DNA of 32,555 nt from Acholeplasmataceae bacterium (GCA_024709245.1 JANJXB010000093.1:1-32555), one strand, 5' to 3'. Positions 1-8,232 are shown, counted from the stretch's first letter. Notes: a model not told the origin generated them from the letters alone. A program made the numbers and translations.

Positions 1-1356
1 CAGTGGCGTGCTGTTTTTTTCTTCATAATCCATCAATGGTTTTAGTTTTCCATAGACATAGTCTCTTAAGCGGCTATAATCGATGTTTTTCAATAGATTA
101 AGCACTTTGATTTTATCTTCTGAAAAGATATTGATGGATAAATTTTTACTTTCGATGTGAATGAGAGCTTCAGAGAGTTGAAAGTAGATTTTTGAGATTT
201 GAGATGCTTCATGAATTTTATTAGAGAAAGCTACCTTAAAGGTTAGATCCTTGTATTTTATCGATAATGTTTCATAGACGTTTTGCATGGTATCTGAAAG
301 ATTTAAGTTTTCAATGGTATTCAAGATAAAAAGCAATTGGTCATTGAGTAAGGTGTATCTCAATTCGTCTGAATTTAAATGGAATTTATTGATAATAACC
401 GTTCGCACATATTCGACTAAATTAGGATTGATGATGGTTCTATGTTGATCTTTAAATGTAAATAGAATGAGCGTAACTGGAAAGATGACATTCCATTGAT
501 AGCGTTTGGATGCTTCAATCAGTTGTGTATTGGTATAATTGGATGAAAGATTGGACACGAAGTTCAAGAGAAATTGATTTTGTTTGAGCGTGTTTTCAAT
601 CTTTTTTTGATGAATGACAATAATCATCAGTTTAAAGATCTCAATGTAATTATGCAATATATGTCGCTTGTCATTTTTTGCCATCAAAACGAATCGGTAG
701 ATGGGTTTTTCATCATAAATAACATCTTCTGAATAATACAGGGTATCTCCAATTCGCTGAAATAGATTTCTTGTTTGTTTCGATTGAGCAAAATAAGTTG
801 AAAGAGAATCCGCAGATGCATAAGTGGTCTTATTGTCAAGGTTTTGAATCAAGACTTCTAGATCGGGGATTTTATCGACGATGTTCATCAATGTTTTTGT
901 TGAAGGCGTTTCGTAGACTTGTTTTAGGAATTCTGAGTAATTGGCATCGAACGCGTAATTTGTATAATCCTGACTTTGCAACTCGGATAGGATATTGTTG
1001 AAGAGTAATGATAAATTCGCATCGTATGTCAATGCAACAATCGGAATATTCAATTGATCTGCAAGTTTTAGAATAGCCTCAGGAATGATATCGATGTATC
1101 GGTGCATCTTGATGAGAATTCCAGCAGTATCTTTTCGGTTCAATGCATACAGCAAATGCTTGAATGTTTCCACATCTGTCTTCACTGGATAAAAAGTAGT
1201 CAGAATCAAAGATCTCTCAATGATATAGTTTTCAAAATCTGGCGTTTCTAAGATGGACACACTCTCAAAACTTCGATCCAATTTTTCTTTTGCTGAAAGA
1301 ATTTCGTAAGATTCAAAAATCTCTCGCTCAAATAAGTCTTTTAATGTCGTCTTCAT
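1..1356 (-). CDS. PucR-family transcriptional regulator (purine catabolism PucR N-terminal domain), partial, C-terminus off the left edge
   Basis: Absent from the ORF track because it runs off the window. Reverse strand reads MKTTLKDLFEREIFESYEILSAKEKLDRSFESVSILETPDFENYIIERSLILTTFYPVKTD..., open to position 1, with SD gaggtga just upstream of the ATG at 1356. The 'ldR.v.sv.v.etpd...LiLTT' pattern fits the PucR N-terminal domain. Confidence 0.8.
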   Translation of the reverse strand, partial: MKTTLKDLFEREIFESYEILSAKEKLDRSFESVSILETPDFENYIIERSLILTTFYPVKTDVETFKHLLYALNRKDTAGILIKMHRYIDIIPEAILKLADQLNIPIVALTYDANLSLLFNNILSELQSQDYTNYAFDANYSEFLKQVYETPSTKTLMNIVDKIPDLEVLIQNLDNKTTYASADSLSTYFAQSKQTRNLFQRIGDTLYYSEDVIYDEKPIYRFVLMAKNDKRHILHNYIEIFKLMIIVIHQKKIENTLKQNQFLLNFVSNLSSNYTNTQLIEASKRYQWNVIFPVTLILFTFKDQHRTIINPNLVEYVRTVIINKFHLNSDELRYTLLNDQLLFILNTIENLNLSDTMQNVYETLSIKYKDLTFKVAFSNKIHEASQISKIYFQLSEALIHIESKNLSINIFSEDKIKVLNLLKNIDYSRLRDYVYGKLKPLMDYEEKNSTPL

Positions 1357-1373
1357 GGGCTCACCTCGAGCAT

Positions 1374-1379
1374 ATTGTA
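1374..1379 (-). promoter_or_regulatory. Putative -10 (TACAAT, extended TGC) for the PucR-type gene
   Basis: Reverse strand ...TTGTAA-16-TGCTACAAT close upstream of the ATG at 1356. Confidence 0.4.
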
Positions 1380-1457
1380 GCATATTTGGATTTTATTACA
1401 AACATAAAGCGTTTTTATTGTCAAGTCTCTATAATTACATTGCGATACCTGTTTGTG

Positions 1458-1463
1458 TATAAT
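1458..1463 (+). promoter_or_regulatory. Putative -10 box (TATAAT) of the permease-fdrA operon
   Basis: TTGTGTATAAT directly upstream of SD aaggaggtg. Confidence 0.5.
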
Positions 1464-1488
1464 TGAGTTACACAAGGAGGTGCGTACT

Positions 1489-3009
1489 ATCAAATACTTT
1501 GTCAAAAGTGACTGGAATGGATTTTTTGGACTTTTCACCAATAATCTGACCAATATTCTCGTGATGGCAAGCCTATTATCAGTTGTGGTCGGTCTTCCAG
1601 GCAATATCGTCTATGGAAGAATTTTACCCGCTGTCGGCTTATCGATTCTACTTTCTTCGATCTACTACAGTTATATGGCGATTAAACTCGCCAGAAAAGA
1701 GAACAGAAATGATGTGACTGCATTACCTGCAGGTACATCAGTACCTCACATGTTCTTGATAGTCTTTCTCATCATCGGTCCTGTCTTTTGGGCAACCGGT
1801 AATGCTTATCTTGCCTGGGCTGCAGGTCTGGTTTGGGCTCTTCTTGAAGGGGTTGTTGAACTTCTCGGTAGTTTCATCGGTATCAAGGTAAGAAAGATAC
1901 TCCCTAGAGCAGCAATGTTAGGATCCCTTGCAGGGGTATCCATCACCTACATTGCACTGAATCCAGCATTCAGCGTTTTCGCTATTCCATACATTGGTCT
2001 GGTCGCACTGGCGATAGTGTTACTCGGTTGGGTCGGTAAAGTCAAGATGCCCTTCAATATACCCACAGGACTGGTTGCAATCATCATCGGTGTCATCATC
2101 GGTTGGGTCAGTGGACTCATGACAGGATCAGCCTTGATCGATAGTTTATCAAACATCACCTTTGGCGCTCCAGTTCCAAGTTTTCAACGTTTCTTTGATG
2201 GATTCTCGGATGCCCTACCCTTCCTGTTTTCAGCGATTCCACTGGGCATCTACAATTTCTTTGAAACCATTGACAATTGTGAGTCAGCAGCTGTAGCTGG
2301 TGATAACTATAACACCCGTGAAGCGATGCTTGCAGATGGTGCAACTACCATCATCGGTGCCATCTTTGGTAGTCCATTTCCAACCGCAGTCTTCATTGGT
2401 CATCCCGGTTGGAAAGAAGCAGGTGCTCGAATCGGTTACTCGTTTGTTGGTGGTATCACGTTATTCATCTTAACCATTTTTGGAATGATCTCGGTCTTGC
2501 TCAACATCATTCCTGTCGTTGCAATCTTGCCCATTCTTCTATACATCGGTGTTGTCATCACCACACAAGCTTTCACATCTGTGTCGCATAAATATGCTCC
2601 AGCAGTCGTACTGGCCATCATTCCATGGCTTGCAGACTGGACAAAGAACGCTGTTGATATCGCTTTGGGTGCAGCTGCAACCAATGCAGGTACAGTTGGA
2701 TTCGAGAATTTGACCACTGCGGGTCTCAATTACTTTGGAATGATGAATCTTGGTGCAGGTAGCATCATTGTCGGGATGATTTTAGGTAGCATTGCTGTCT
2801 TCATCATCGATCATAAGTTTGTGCATGCAACCATCACAAGCCTTACTGCAGCTGTTCTGACATTCTTTGGAATCATCCACTCAGGCGTTGTCGGTATCAA
2901 TTCCAATTTTGAAATGACATTAGGTTATCTGCTTGTCACTGTAATTTTTGCAGGATATGCATACATATACAATAAAAAAGGAGAAAATCATGAGAAAGTA
3001 CCAAGTTGA
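1489..3009 (+). CDS. NCS2-like (xanthine/uracil-type) permease; the track start at 1453 (TTG) is probably too early
   Basis: Multi-TM protein with NCS2-like stretches (LPAGTSVPHMF, GSPFPTAVFIGHPGWKEAGARIGYS). SD aaggaggtg at 1474-1482 lies inside the track ORF, and a TATAAT at 1458-1463 overlaps its N-terminus. Confidence 0.8.
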   Translation: MKYFVKSDWNGFFGLFTNNLTNILVMASLLSVVVGLPGNIVYGRILPAVGLSILLSSIYYSYMAIKLARKENRNDVTALPAGTSVPHMFLIVFLIIGPVFWATGNAYLAWAAGLVWALLEGVVELLGSFIGIKVRKILPRAAMLGSLAGVSITYIALNPAFSVFAIPYIGLVALAIVLLGWVGKVKMPFNIPTGLVAIIIGVIIGWVSGLMTGSALIDSLSNITFGAPVPSFQRFFDGFSDALPFLFSAIPLGIYNFFETIDNCESAAVAGDNYNTREAMLADGATTIIGAIFGSPFPTAVFIGHPGWKEAGARIGYSFVGGITLFILTIFGMISVLLNIIPVVAILPILLYIGVVITTQAFTSVSHKYAPAVVLAIIPWLADWTKNAVDIALGAAATNAGTVGFENLTTAGLNYFGMMNLGAGSIIVGMILGSIAVFIIDHKFVHATITSLTAAVLTFFGIIHSGVVGINSNFEMTLGYLLVTVIFAGYAYIYNKKGENHEKVPS

Positions 3010-3106
3010 AGCAAAACCGTTCACCTTCGATTTTGATCTCGAAAAAACGGCACTTGTCATCATCGATATGCAACGTGATTTTTGTAGGAGAATAAACCAT
3101 GAATGA
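2990..3106 (+). pseudogene. N-terminal stump of an isochorismatase-like cysteine hydrolase (38 codons)
   Basis: ATG with SD aaaaaggag encodes MRKYQVEAKPFTFDFDLEKTALVIIDMQRDFCRRINHE*. ALVIIDMQRDF is the hallmark first strand of the family. The frame ends at a TGA inside the next gene's start region. Confidence 0.75.
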
Positions 3107-4655
3107 TTATAAAATATTAAAAAATAGTTATTTTGATTCAGTAACCTTGATGAGCACGACAGTTTCGATTAAGAAAGATTTAGATTTAGAAGAACTGCTC
3201 ATGTTTATGGGAACTGATATGAATAAAGACATGATTAAATCCGTTGGATTGTACCATCAAGAGATGGATCATGCTGAACCCAATGATTTAATCATTGCTT
3301 GTACACTTAAAGTAGAAAATAAAACATGGGCAGATGATGTCATCAAACGTCTCTCATCTAGAAAAAAGAACACTCAAGATCAAAAAATCTCGTATAAATC
3401 CATCCATCAGGCAAAAGAAAGTTTTGATGCGAACTTAGCTGTAATCAGTGTTCCTGGAATCTATGCTGCTCATGAAGCATACAAAGCACTCGAAAATAAC
3501 ATGCATGTGATGCTATTTTCGGATAATGTGAGCATTGAAGATGAAGTGGCATTGAAGAAACTCGGTCGCGAGAAAGATTTGCTCGTGATGGGACCTGACT
3601 GTGGTACAGCCATCATCAATGGAAAAGGATTGTGCTTTGCCAATCAAGTCAAAAAAGGACCCATTGGATTGGTTGCTGCCAGTGGAACTGGACTTCAGGA
3701 AGTGACCGTCATCATCGATCGATTCCATGGAGGTATTACACAAGCCATCGGTGTTGGAGGTCGCGATTTATCCGAGCAAGTCGGTGGTATCATGATGCTG
3801 AAAGGCATTGATGCATTGGATCATGATCCTAACACTCAAGTGATCGTATTGATTTCAAAACCTCCATATAAGAGTGTTGAAGAAGCCATCATGAATCGAT
3901 TGAAAACCATCACTAAACCCGTTGTTGTCTGTTTCCTAGATGCCAAACGAAACGAAACTATCAAGGATGTTCATTTTGTGTCGACTCTGACAGAAGCAGC
4001 CATCAAAGCACTGAATCTCATCTCAATTTCAACTCCTAATTTAACCGCACTCGATGAGCAAACCAAGACAACCATCAGACAAGATCGATCAAAACTTCAA
4101 CCCACACAAACCTCAATCAAGGGATTGTTTTGCGGGGGTACCTTAACTGCTGAAGCTTTGAGTGTGTTAAGACCTTATGTTTCTCATTTGACAAGCAATG
4201 TTGCTAAAAAAGCTGAAGAAAAAATGAAGGATCCGATGAAGAGTGAAGGACATATCCTAGTAGATCTCGGTGATGATATCTTCACACAGGGTAAACCTCA
4301 TCCCATGATCGAACCCTCCATCCGTAATGACAGAATCATCTTTGAAGCCAAACAAAAAGATACGGCTGTGATTTTACTCGATTTTGAACTCGGTATCGGT
4401 AGTCATGAAGATCCGGTGGGCATCACTTTAGAAGCCATCAAAGAAGCAAACCTGATTGCAAAACGAAACAACAAAACCATTCTTTTTGTAGCCTATGTCT
4501 GCGGTACTCATCAAGATTACCAAGGTTTAGCATCTGCTGAACAAAGACTTAAAGAAGCTGGTGTGATCCTAGGAAAAACCAATGCACATGCAGCCATCAT
4601 TGCAGCACATCTTGTGAAGGAGGAGAACCATGAGTATTCAAAAGTTATTCAGTGA
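3099..4655 (+). CDS. fdrA: FdrA-family protein (AllF-like oxamate carbamoyltransferase subunit; CoA-ligase-like fold)
   Basis: 518 aa. Succinyl-CoA-synthetase-like segments (MGPDCGTAIINGKGLCFANQVKKGPIGLVAASGTGLQEV) and position next to DUF1116 and carbamate kinase. Confidence 0.85.
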   Translation: MNDYKILKNSYFDSVTLMSTTVSIKKDLDLEELLMFMGTDMNKDMIKSVGLYHQEMDHAEPNDLIIACTLKVENKTWADDVIKRLSSRKKNTQDQKISYKSIHQAKESFDANLAVISVPGIYAAHEAYKALENNMHVMLFSDNVSIEDEVALKKLGREKDLLVMGPDCGTAIINGKGLCFANQVKKGPIGLVAASGTGLQEVTVIIDRFHGGITQAIGVGGRDLSEQVGGIMMLKGIDALDHDPNTQVIVLISKPPYKSVEEAIMNRLKTITKPVVVCFLDAKRNETIKDVHFVSTLTEAAIKALNLISISTPNLTALDEQTKTTIRQDRSKLQPTQTSIKGLFCGGTLTAEALSVLRPYVSHLTSNVAKKAEEKMKDPMKSEGHILVDLGDDIFTQGKPHPMIEPSIRNDRIIFEAKQKDTAVILLDFELGIGSHEDPVGITLEAIKEANLIAKRNNKTILFVAYVCGTHQDYQGLASAEQRLKEAGVILGKTNAHAAIIAAHLVKEENHEYSKVIQ

Positions 4656-6051
4656 AGACATTAAAGTCGTGAATATTGGATCCCCATCCTTTACCCCTGA
4701 CTATGAAAGACAAGAAGTTCCATTCATTCATCTCGATTGGGCACCTCCTGCTTCCGGGAATCCGGTACTTCTCAATTTACTCAATCAACTGAAACCTTAT
4801 CAAGCACTGATTGAAAAAGCCAATCTTGAAGCGGTATCACGGATAAAGTCTGCAGAAGGAAGACTGATTGCTGTTAAAAAAGCATATGATGTCATCCCGA
4901 ACATGAGTAAAAACACCATTTTACATGCTGGACCCACCATCGATTTCAAATTGATGGCTGGTCCAATGAAAGGTGCCATCATTGGAGCACTCATCTATGA
5001 AGGGCTTGCTAAAAACGAAAAAGAGGCCATCAAACTTGCTGAATCTGGCGCAATTGAGTTTGATAGTGCACACCATCATGATGCAGTCGGTCCGATGGCG
5101 GGTATCATCTCCGCTTCCATGCCTGTGCATGTGATTTATAACATCACTCATAAAAACTACAGTTATTGTACAGTCAATGAAGGTTTAGGCAAAGTCTTAC
5201 GCTATGGAGCCAATAGTGCAGAAGTCATCTCAAAACTCAAATGGATTGAACAACGGTACATGCCAGTCATCAACGATGCATTGATCCTTTCAGGAGGAAT
5301 TGATGTGAAGAGCATTATCGCTCAAGCACTTCACATGGGGGATGAATGTCATAACAGAAACAAAGCGGCATCCGCGCTCTTTTTACGTGAAATTGCATCC
5401 TATATCCTACAAACTAAGCATGATGCATCCATGAAAAAGGAAGCTTTAGAATTCATCAAGAACAATGAGCATTATTTCTTAAATCTTTCCATGCCATTTG
5501 CCAAGGTCGCACTCGATTCAGCACGTCATATTAAATATTCAACAGTACTGACAACCATGAGTCGAAATGGCGTTGATTTCGGTATCCAACTCGCGCACAG
5601 CCAAACATGGTATACAGCCAAAGCCAATTATGTTCAAGGACTCATGTTTCCTGGTTTTGTAGAAACAGATGCAGCACCCGACATTGGAGATTCAGCCATC
5701 ACTGAAACATTTGGTATTGGTGGATTTGCAATGGGAGGAGCTCCTGCCATTGTTCAATTTGTCGGAGGTGTTGTTGCTCAAGCATTAGAATATTCGAAAT
5801 CGATGCATGAAATTACAGCAGGTAAACATCAGGTGTTTACCTTACCCCCCTTGGATTTCATGCCCACTGCTTGTGGCATCGACATGATTAAAGTTGTTGA
5901 AACAGGTGTTTTACCCATCATTAACACAGGTATGGCACATAAGGAAGCTGGCGTTGGCCAGGTAGGTGCTGGTCTAGTCCATCCACCTATGGCATGTTTT
6001 GAAAAGGCACTCAAAGACTATGTCAAATTATTGAAGGAGGAAAAACAATGA
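4630..6051 (+). CDS. DUF1116 / YlbE-AllG family protein
   Basis: 473 aa. GPMKGAIIGALIYEG, CTVNEGLGKVLRYGAN, MFPGFVETDAAPDIGDSAITETFGIGGFAM. SD aaggaggag. 26-nt overlap with fdrA. Confidence 0.85.
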   Translation: MSIQKLFSEDIKVVNIGSPSFTPDYERQEVPFIHLDWAPPASGNPVLLNLLNQLKPYQALIEKANLEAVSRIKSAEGRLIAVKKAYDVIPNMSKNTILHAGPTIDFKLMAGPMKGAIIGALIYEGLAKNEKEAIKLAESGAIEFDSAHHHDAVGPMAGIISASMPVHVIYNITHKNYSYCTVNEGLGKVLRYGANSAEVISKLKWIEQRYMPVINDALILSGGIDVKSIIAQALHMGDECHNRNKAASALFLREIASYILQTKHDASMKKEALEFIKNNEHYFLNLSMPFAKVALDSARHIKYSTVLTTMSRNGVDFGIQLAHSQTWYTAKANYVQGLMFPGFVETDAAPDIGDSAITETFGIGGFAMGGAPAIVQFVGGVVAQALEYSKSMHEITAGKHQVFTLPPLDFMPTACGIDMIKVVETGVLPIINTGMAHKEAGVGQVGAGLVHPPMACFEKALKDYVKLLKEEKQ

Positions 6052-6971
6052 AAATACTTGTCGCTCTCGGTGGAAATGCTCTCGGTGAAAATCCAACAGA
6101 TCAAATCGAATTGGTTAAGCATGCGGCAAACAGCGTTGCAGACTTGGTTGAACAAGGTCATCATGTCGTTGTTGTCCATGGCAATGGGCCCCAAGTGGGT
6201 ATGATTCAAAGCGCTTTTGATACAGCACATGGTATCAAATCCAATATTCCGTTAATGCCACTGCCTGAATGTGGAGCCATGAGCCAAGGTTATATTGGCT
6301 ATCATTTGCAAAATGCCATCTATAATGCACTCCAAGCTCGTCATTTAAGCAATGAAGTTGCAACCATTGTTACACAAACGGTAGTGGATCCAAAAGATCC
6401 TGCATTTTTAAACCCAACCAAACCCATCGGACGCTTTTACAGTAAAGCAGAAGCAGAAGAACTCTCAAAAACATACAATATGCCCTTCGTTGATGATTCA
6501 GGTAGAGGATATCGTTATGTGGTTGCAAGTCCTAAACCCATCGACATCATCGAAAAAAACATCATTAAAGATTTACTCGATCGTCATTATGTTGTTGTCG
6601 CTTCAGGTGGAGGTGGTATCCCGGTTGTGAGAGGGGAAACACTTAAAGGAGTCGCAGCAGTGATTGACAAAGATTTTTCATCTGCAAAACTTGCTGAACT
6701 GATTAAAGCAGATGTTTTCATTATCCTGACAGCAGTCAAGCGTGTTTCTGTGAACTTTAGAAAACCCAATGAACTGGAGTTTTCAAAACTATCTGTAAAA
6801 GAAGCTAAACAGTACATTGATGATCAACAATTTGGTAAAGGAAGTATGGAGCCAAAGATTGTTGCAGCAGTCTCTTTTGTCGAATCGAATAAGAATGGTC
6901 AAGCCATCATTGCAAGCCTTGAAGATGCAGCACTTGCAGTCAAGGGTAAAGCTGGAACCATCATCTATTAA
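6048..6971 (+). CDS. arcC: Carbamate kinase (ArcC/AllK family)
   Basis: MKILVALGGNALG...VVVVHGNGPQVG...VVASGGGGIPVV. ATGA overlap with the upstream gene. Confidence 0.95.
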   Translation: MKILVALGGNALGENPTDQIELVKHAANSVADLVEQGHHVVVVHGNGPQVGMIQSAFDTAHGIKSNIPLMPLPECGAMSQGYIGYHLQNAIYNALQARHLSNEVATIVTQTVVDPKDPAFLNPTKPIGRFYSKAEAEELSKTYNMPFVDDSGRGYRYVVASPKPIDIIEKNIIKDLLDRHYVVVASGGGGIPVVRGETLKGVAAVIDKDFSSAKLAELIKADVFIILTAVKRVSVNFRKPNELEFSKLSVKEAKQYIDDQQFGKGSMEPKIVAAVSFVESNKNGQAIIASLEDAALAVKGKAGTIIY

Positions 6972-6994
6972 AAGGCGAATCGTCGCCTTTTTTC
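6970..6994 (+). terminator. Rho-independent terminator after carbamate kinase
   Basis: AAAGGCGA-atcg-TCGCCTTTTTT. Confidence 0.75.
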
Positions 6995-7009
6995 AAGGAG
7001 GAAAGTATT

Positions 7010-7633
7010 ATGCCATTGCATGTCATTGATCATCCATTGATCAAGCACAAAATTACAATGATTCGAGATCAACAGTGTGGAACCAAACAATTCAGAGAAA
7101 TCGTTGAAGAAATTTCAGCATTGATGGTCTATGAAATTACACGAACGCTTGAACTATCCGAAATAGAAGTCATCACACCCATCGCAAAAACAATCGGTTA
7201 TACTCTGAAAAAACCGATTGTCATTGTCCCTATCTTGCGTGCTGGACTTGGGATGACTCAAGGGATCCAACACTTGATTCCATCGCTTAAGGTAGCCCAT
7301 ATTGGCATGTACAGAGATAAGGATACACTCAAACCTCAGTTGTATTATGCTAAATTTCCAGAGGGTATAGAATATTCAAAAACATTCATTTTAGATCCTT
7401 TACTTGCTACAGGTGGAAGTATTGAAGCGGCCATCGTTCAGTTGAAAAAAAGAGGTGTAAAAGACATTACAGTACTTTCAATCATTGGTGTGATGGAAGG
7501 TGTCAATCATATTTTATCTCTTCATCCAGATGTCGAAATATATCTTGGAAATCTAGATGAAAAGTTAAACGATCATGCTTATATTGTCCCTGGTTTAGGA
7601 GATGCTGGAGACCGTCTTTTTGGCACAAAGTGA
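7010..7633 (+). CDS. upp: Uracil phosphoribosyltransferase
   Basis: 207 aa. ILRAGLGM, ILDPLLATGGS, IVPGLGDAGDRLFGTK. SD aaggagg. Confidence 0.97.
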   Translation: MPLHVIDHPLIKHKITMIRDQQCGTKQFREIVEEISALMVYEITRTLELSEIEVITPIAKTIGYTLKKPIVIVPILRAGLGMTQGIQHLIPSLKVAHIGMYRDKDTLKPQLYYAKFPEGIEYSKTFILDPLLATGGSIEAAIVQLKKRGVKDITVLSIIGVMEGVNHILSLHPDVEIYLGNLDEKLNDHAYIVPGLGDAGDRLFGTK

Positions 7634-7704
7634 GTGAATGATGAAGGCCGAGTACAACGTTTTTTTCAGTGTTCATTTTGTACCCACAATCGCATGAAAA
7701 ATCA

Positions 7705-7733
7705 TTGATTTCCCCATCTGAAAAGCGTATGAT
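7705..7733 (+). promoter_or_regulatory. Consensus sigma-A-type promoter for an unannotated RNA/microprotein unit
   Basis: TTGATT (7705-7710), 17-bp spacer, TATGAT (7728-7733). Predicted TSS about 7740. Confidence 0.65.
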
Positions 7734-7889
7734 GAAGGTGAGGTCGAAGACCCACAAACAAGCAGCATTGAATGGTGTTGCACATACGATTTTTCATCGT
7801 GTCACTTTCTATAAAAGTGAACATATATAAATCGCCTGAAACACCATTTGGATGATAGCAAATTGACTCCGAAAGGCAGGTGAACTCAG

Positions 7890-7991
7890 ATGGCAGACAA
7901 GAAGGTCGCTCCAAAGGCTCCAGTACAACCAGCATCAAAACCAGCTCCCAAGGCTCCAGTACAACCCGCTAAACCAGCAGGCAAGAAGTAA
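7890..7991 (+). CDS. 33-aa Ala/Pro/Lys-rich basic microprotein MADKKVAPKAPVQPASKPAPKAPVQPAKPAGKK
   Basis: ATG with SD aggtga (7878-7883) 6 nt upstream. Two internal repeats differ only at synonymous positions plus one in-frame codon indel. Below the track's length cut-off. Confidence 0.6.
   Translation: MADKKVAPKAPVQPASKPAPKAPVQPAKPAGKK
7908..7976 (+). repeat. Imperfect tandem repeat (36 nt + 33 nt) encoding APKAPVQPA(S)KP
   Basis: gctccaaaggctccagtacaaccagcatcaaaacca / gctcccaaggctccagtacaacccgct---aaacca. Confidence 0.9.
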
Positions 7992-8057
7992 TCGGGAACA
8001 ACGATAGATGCACCTAACTGTGTACGACAGTTAGACATCAAAAGACACAATAACCAC

Positions 8058-8096
8058 CATGCTAGCATGAAAAATGCTGGCATGTTTTTTGTTTTT
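8058..8096 (+). terminator. Strong Rho-independent terminator
   Basis: CATGCTAGCAT-gaaaa-ATGCTGGCATG-TTTTTTGTTTTT. Confidence 0.85.
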
Positions 8097-8232
8097 CTAC
8101 ACAATTCATACACGTCAATGATTCAAAAGTTAATATTTTAAATATTGTGAATAATCTCATCAAAATAGAAAACGTTATCATCGAAAATCCGATGCTTATC
8201 AGTTGACAAAGCCTTTTTTTATCATCCAAAAG

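Larger units (their letters stand above)
7740..8096 (+). ncRNA. Candidate ~350-nt structured transcript carrying a short ORF
   Basis: Promoter at 7705-7733, four consecutive hairpins at 7738-7820, ORF 7890-7991, 8-bp hairpin 8014-8034 and terminator 8058-8096. Confidence 0.55.

Noticed and set aside
771-1001. Plus-strand 76-aa ORF
   Set aside because: Antisense to the PucR-type gene, with no domain or SD support.
1353-1604. Minus-strand ORF (83 aa) and many other antisense or overlapping ORFs in the track (for example 1947-2159, 2436-2729, 12486-12806, 28763-29176, 30751-31011)
   Set aside because: They lie opposite or out of frame with convincing coding genes, lack SD sequences and show no recognisable domains.
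7650-7690. GTACAA...TTGTAC arms with an internal T7 tract as a upp terminator
   Set aside because: The loop is too large and the T tract lies inside it, so it is not a proper Rho-independent terminator.
7740-8096. tmRNA, RNase P RNA, SRP RNA or M-box interpretation of the structured transcript
   Set aside because: No tRNA-like ends or CCA, no tag ending in LAA, no RNase P conserved core and no SRP GGAA-type loop. The GGTGAGG...GCAGC stretch only loosely resembles the M-box and lacks its full conserved core.
7886-8113. Minus-strand 75-aa Ala/Gly/Cys-rich ORF
   Set aside because: Antisense of the plus-strand microprotein repeats and the terminator; the repetitive composition follows from the other strand.
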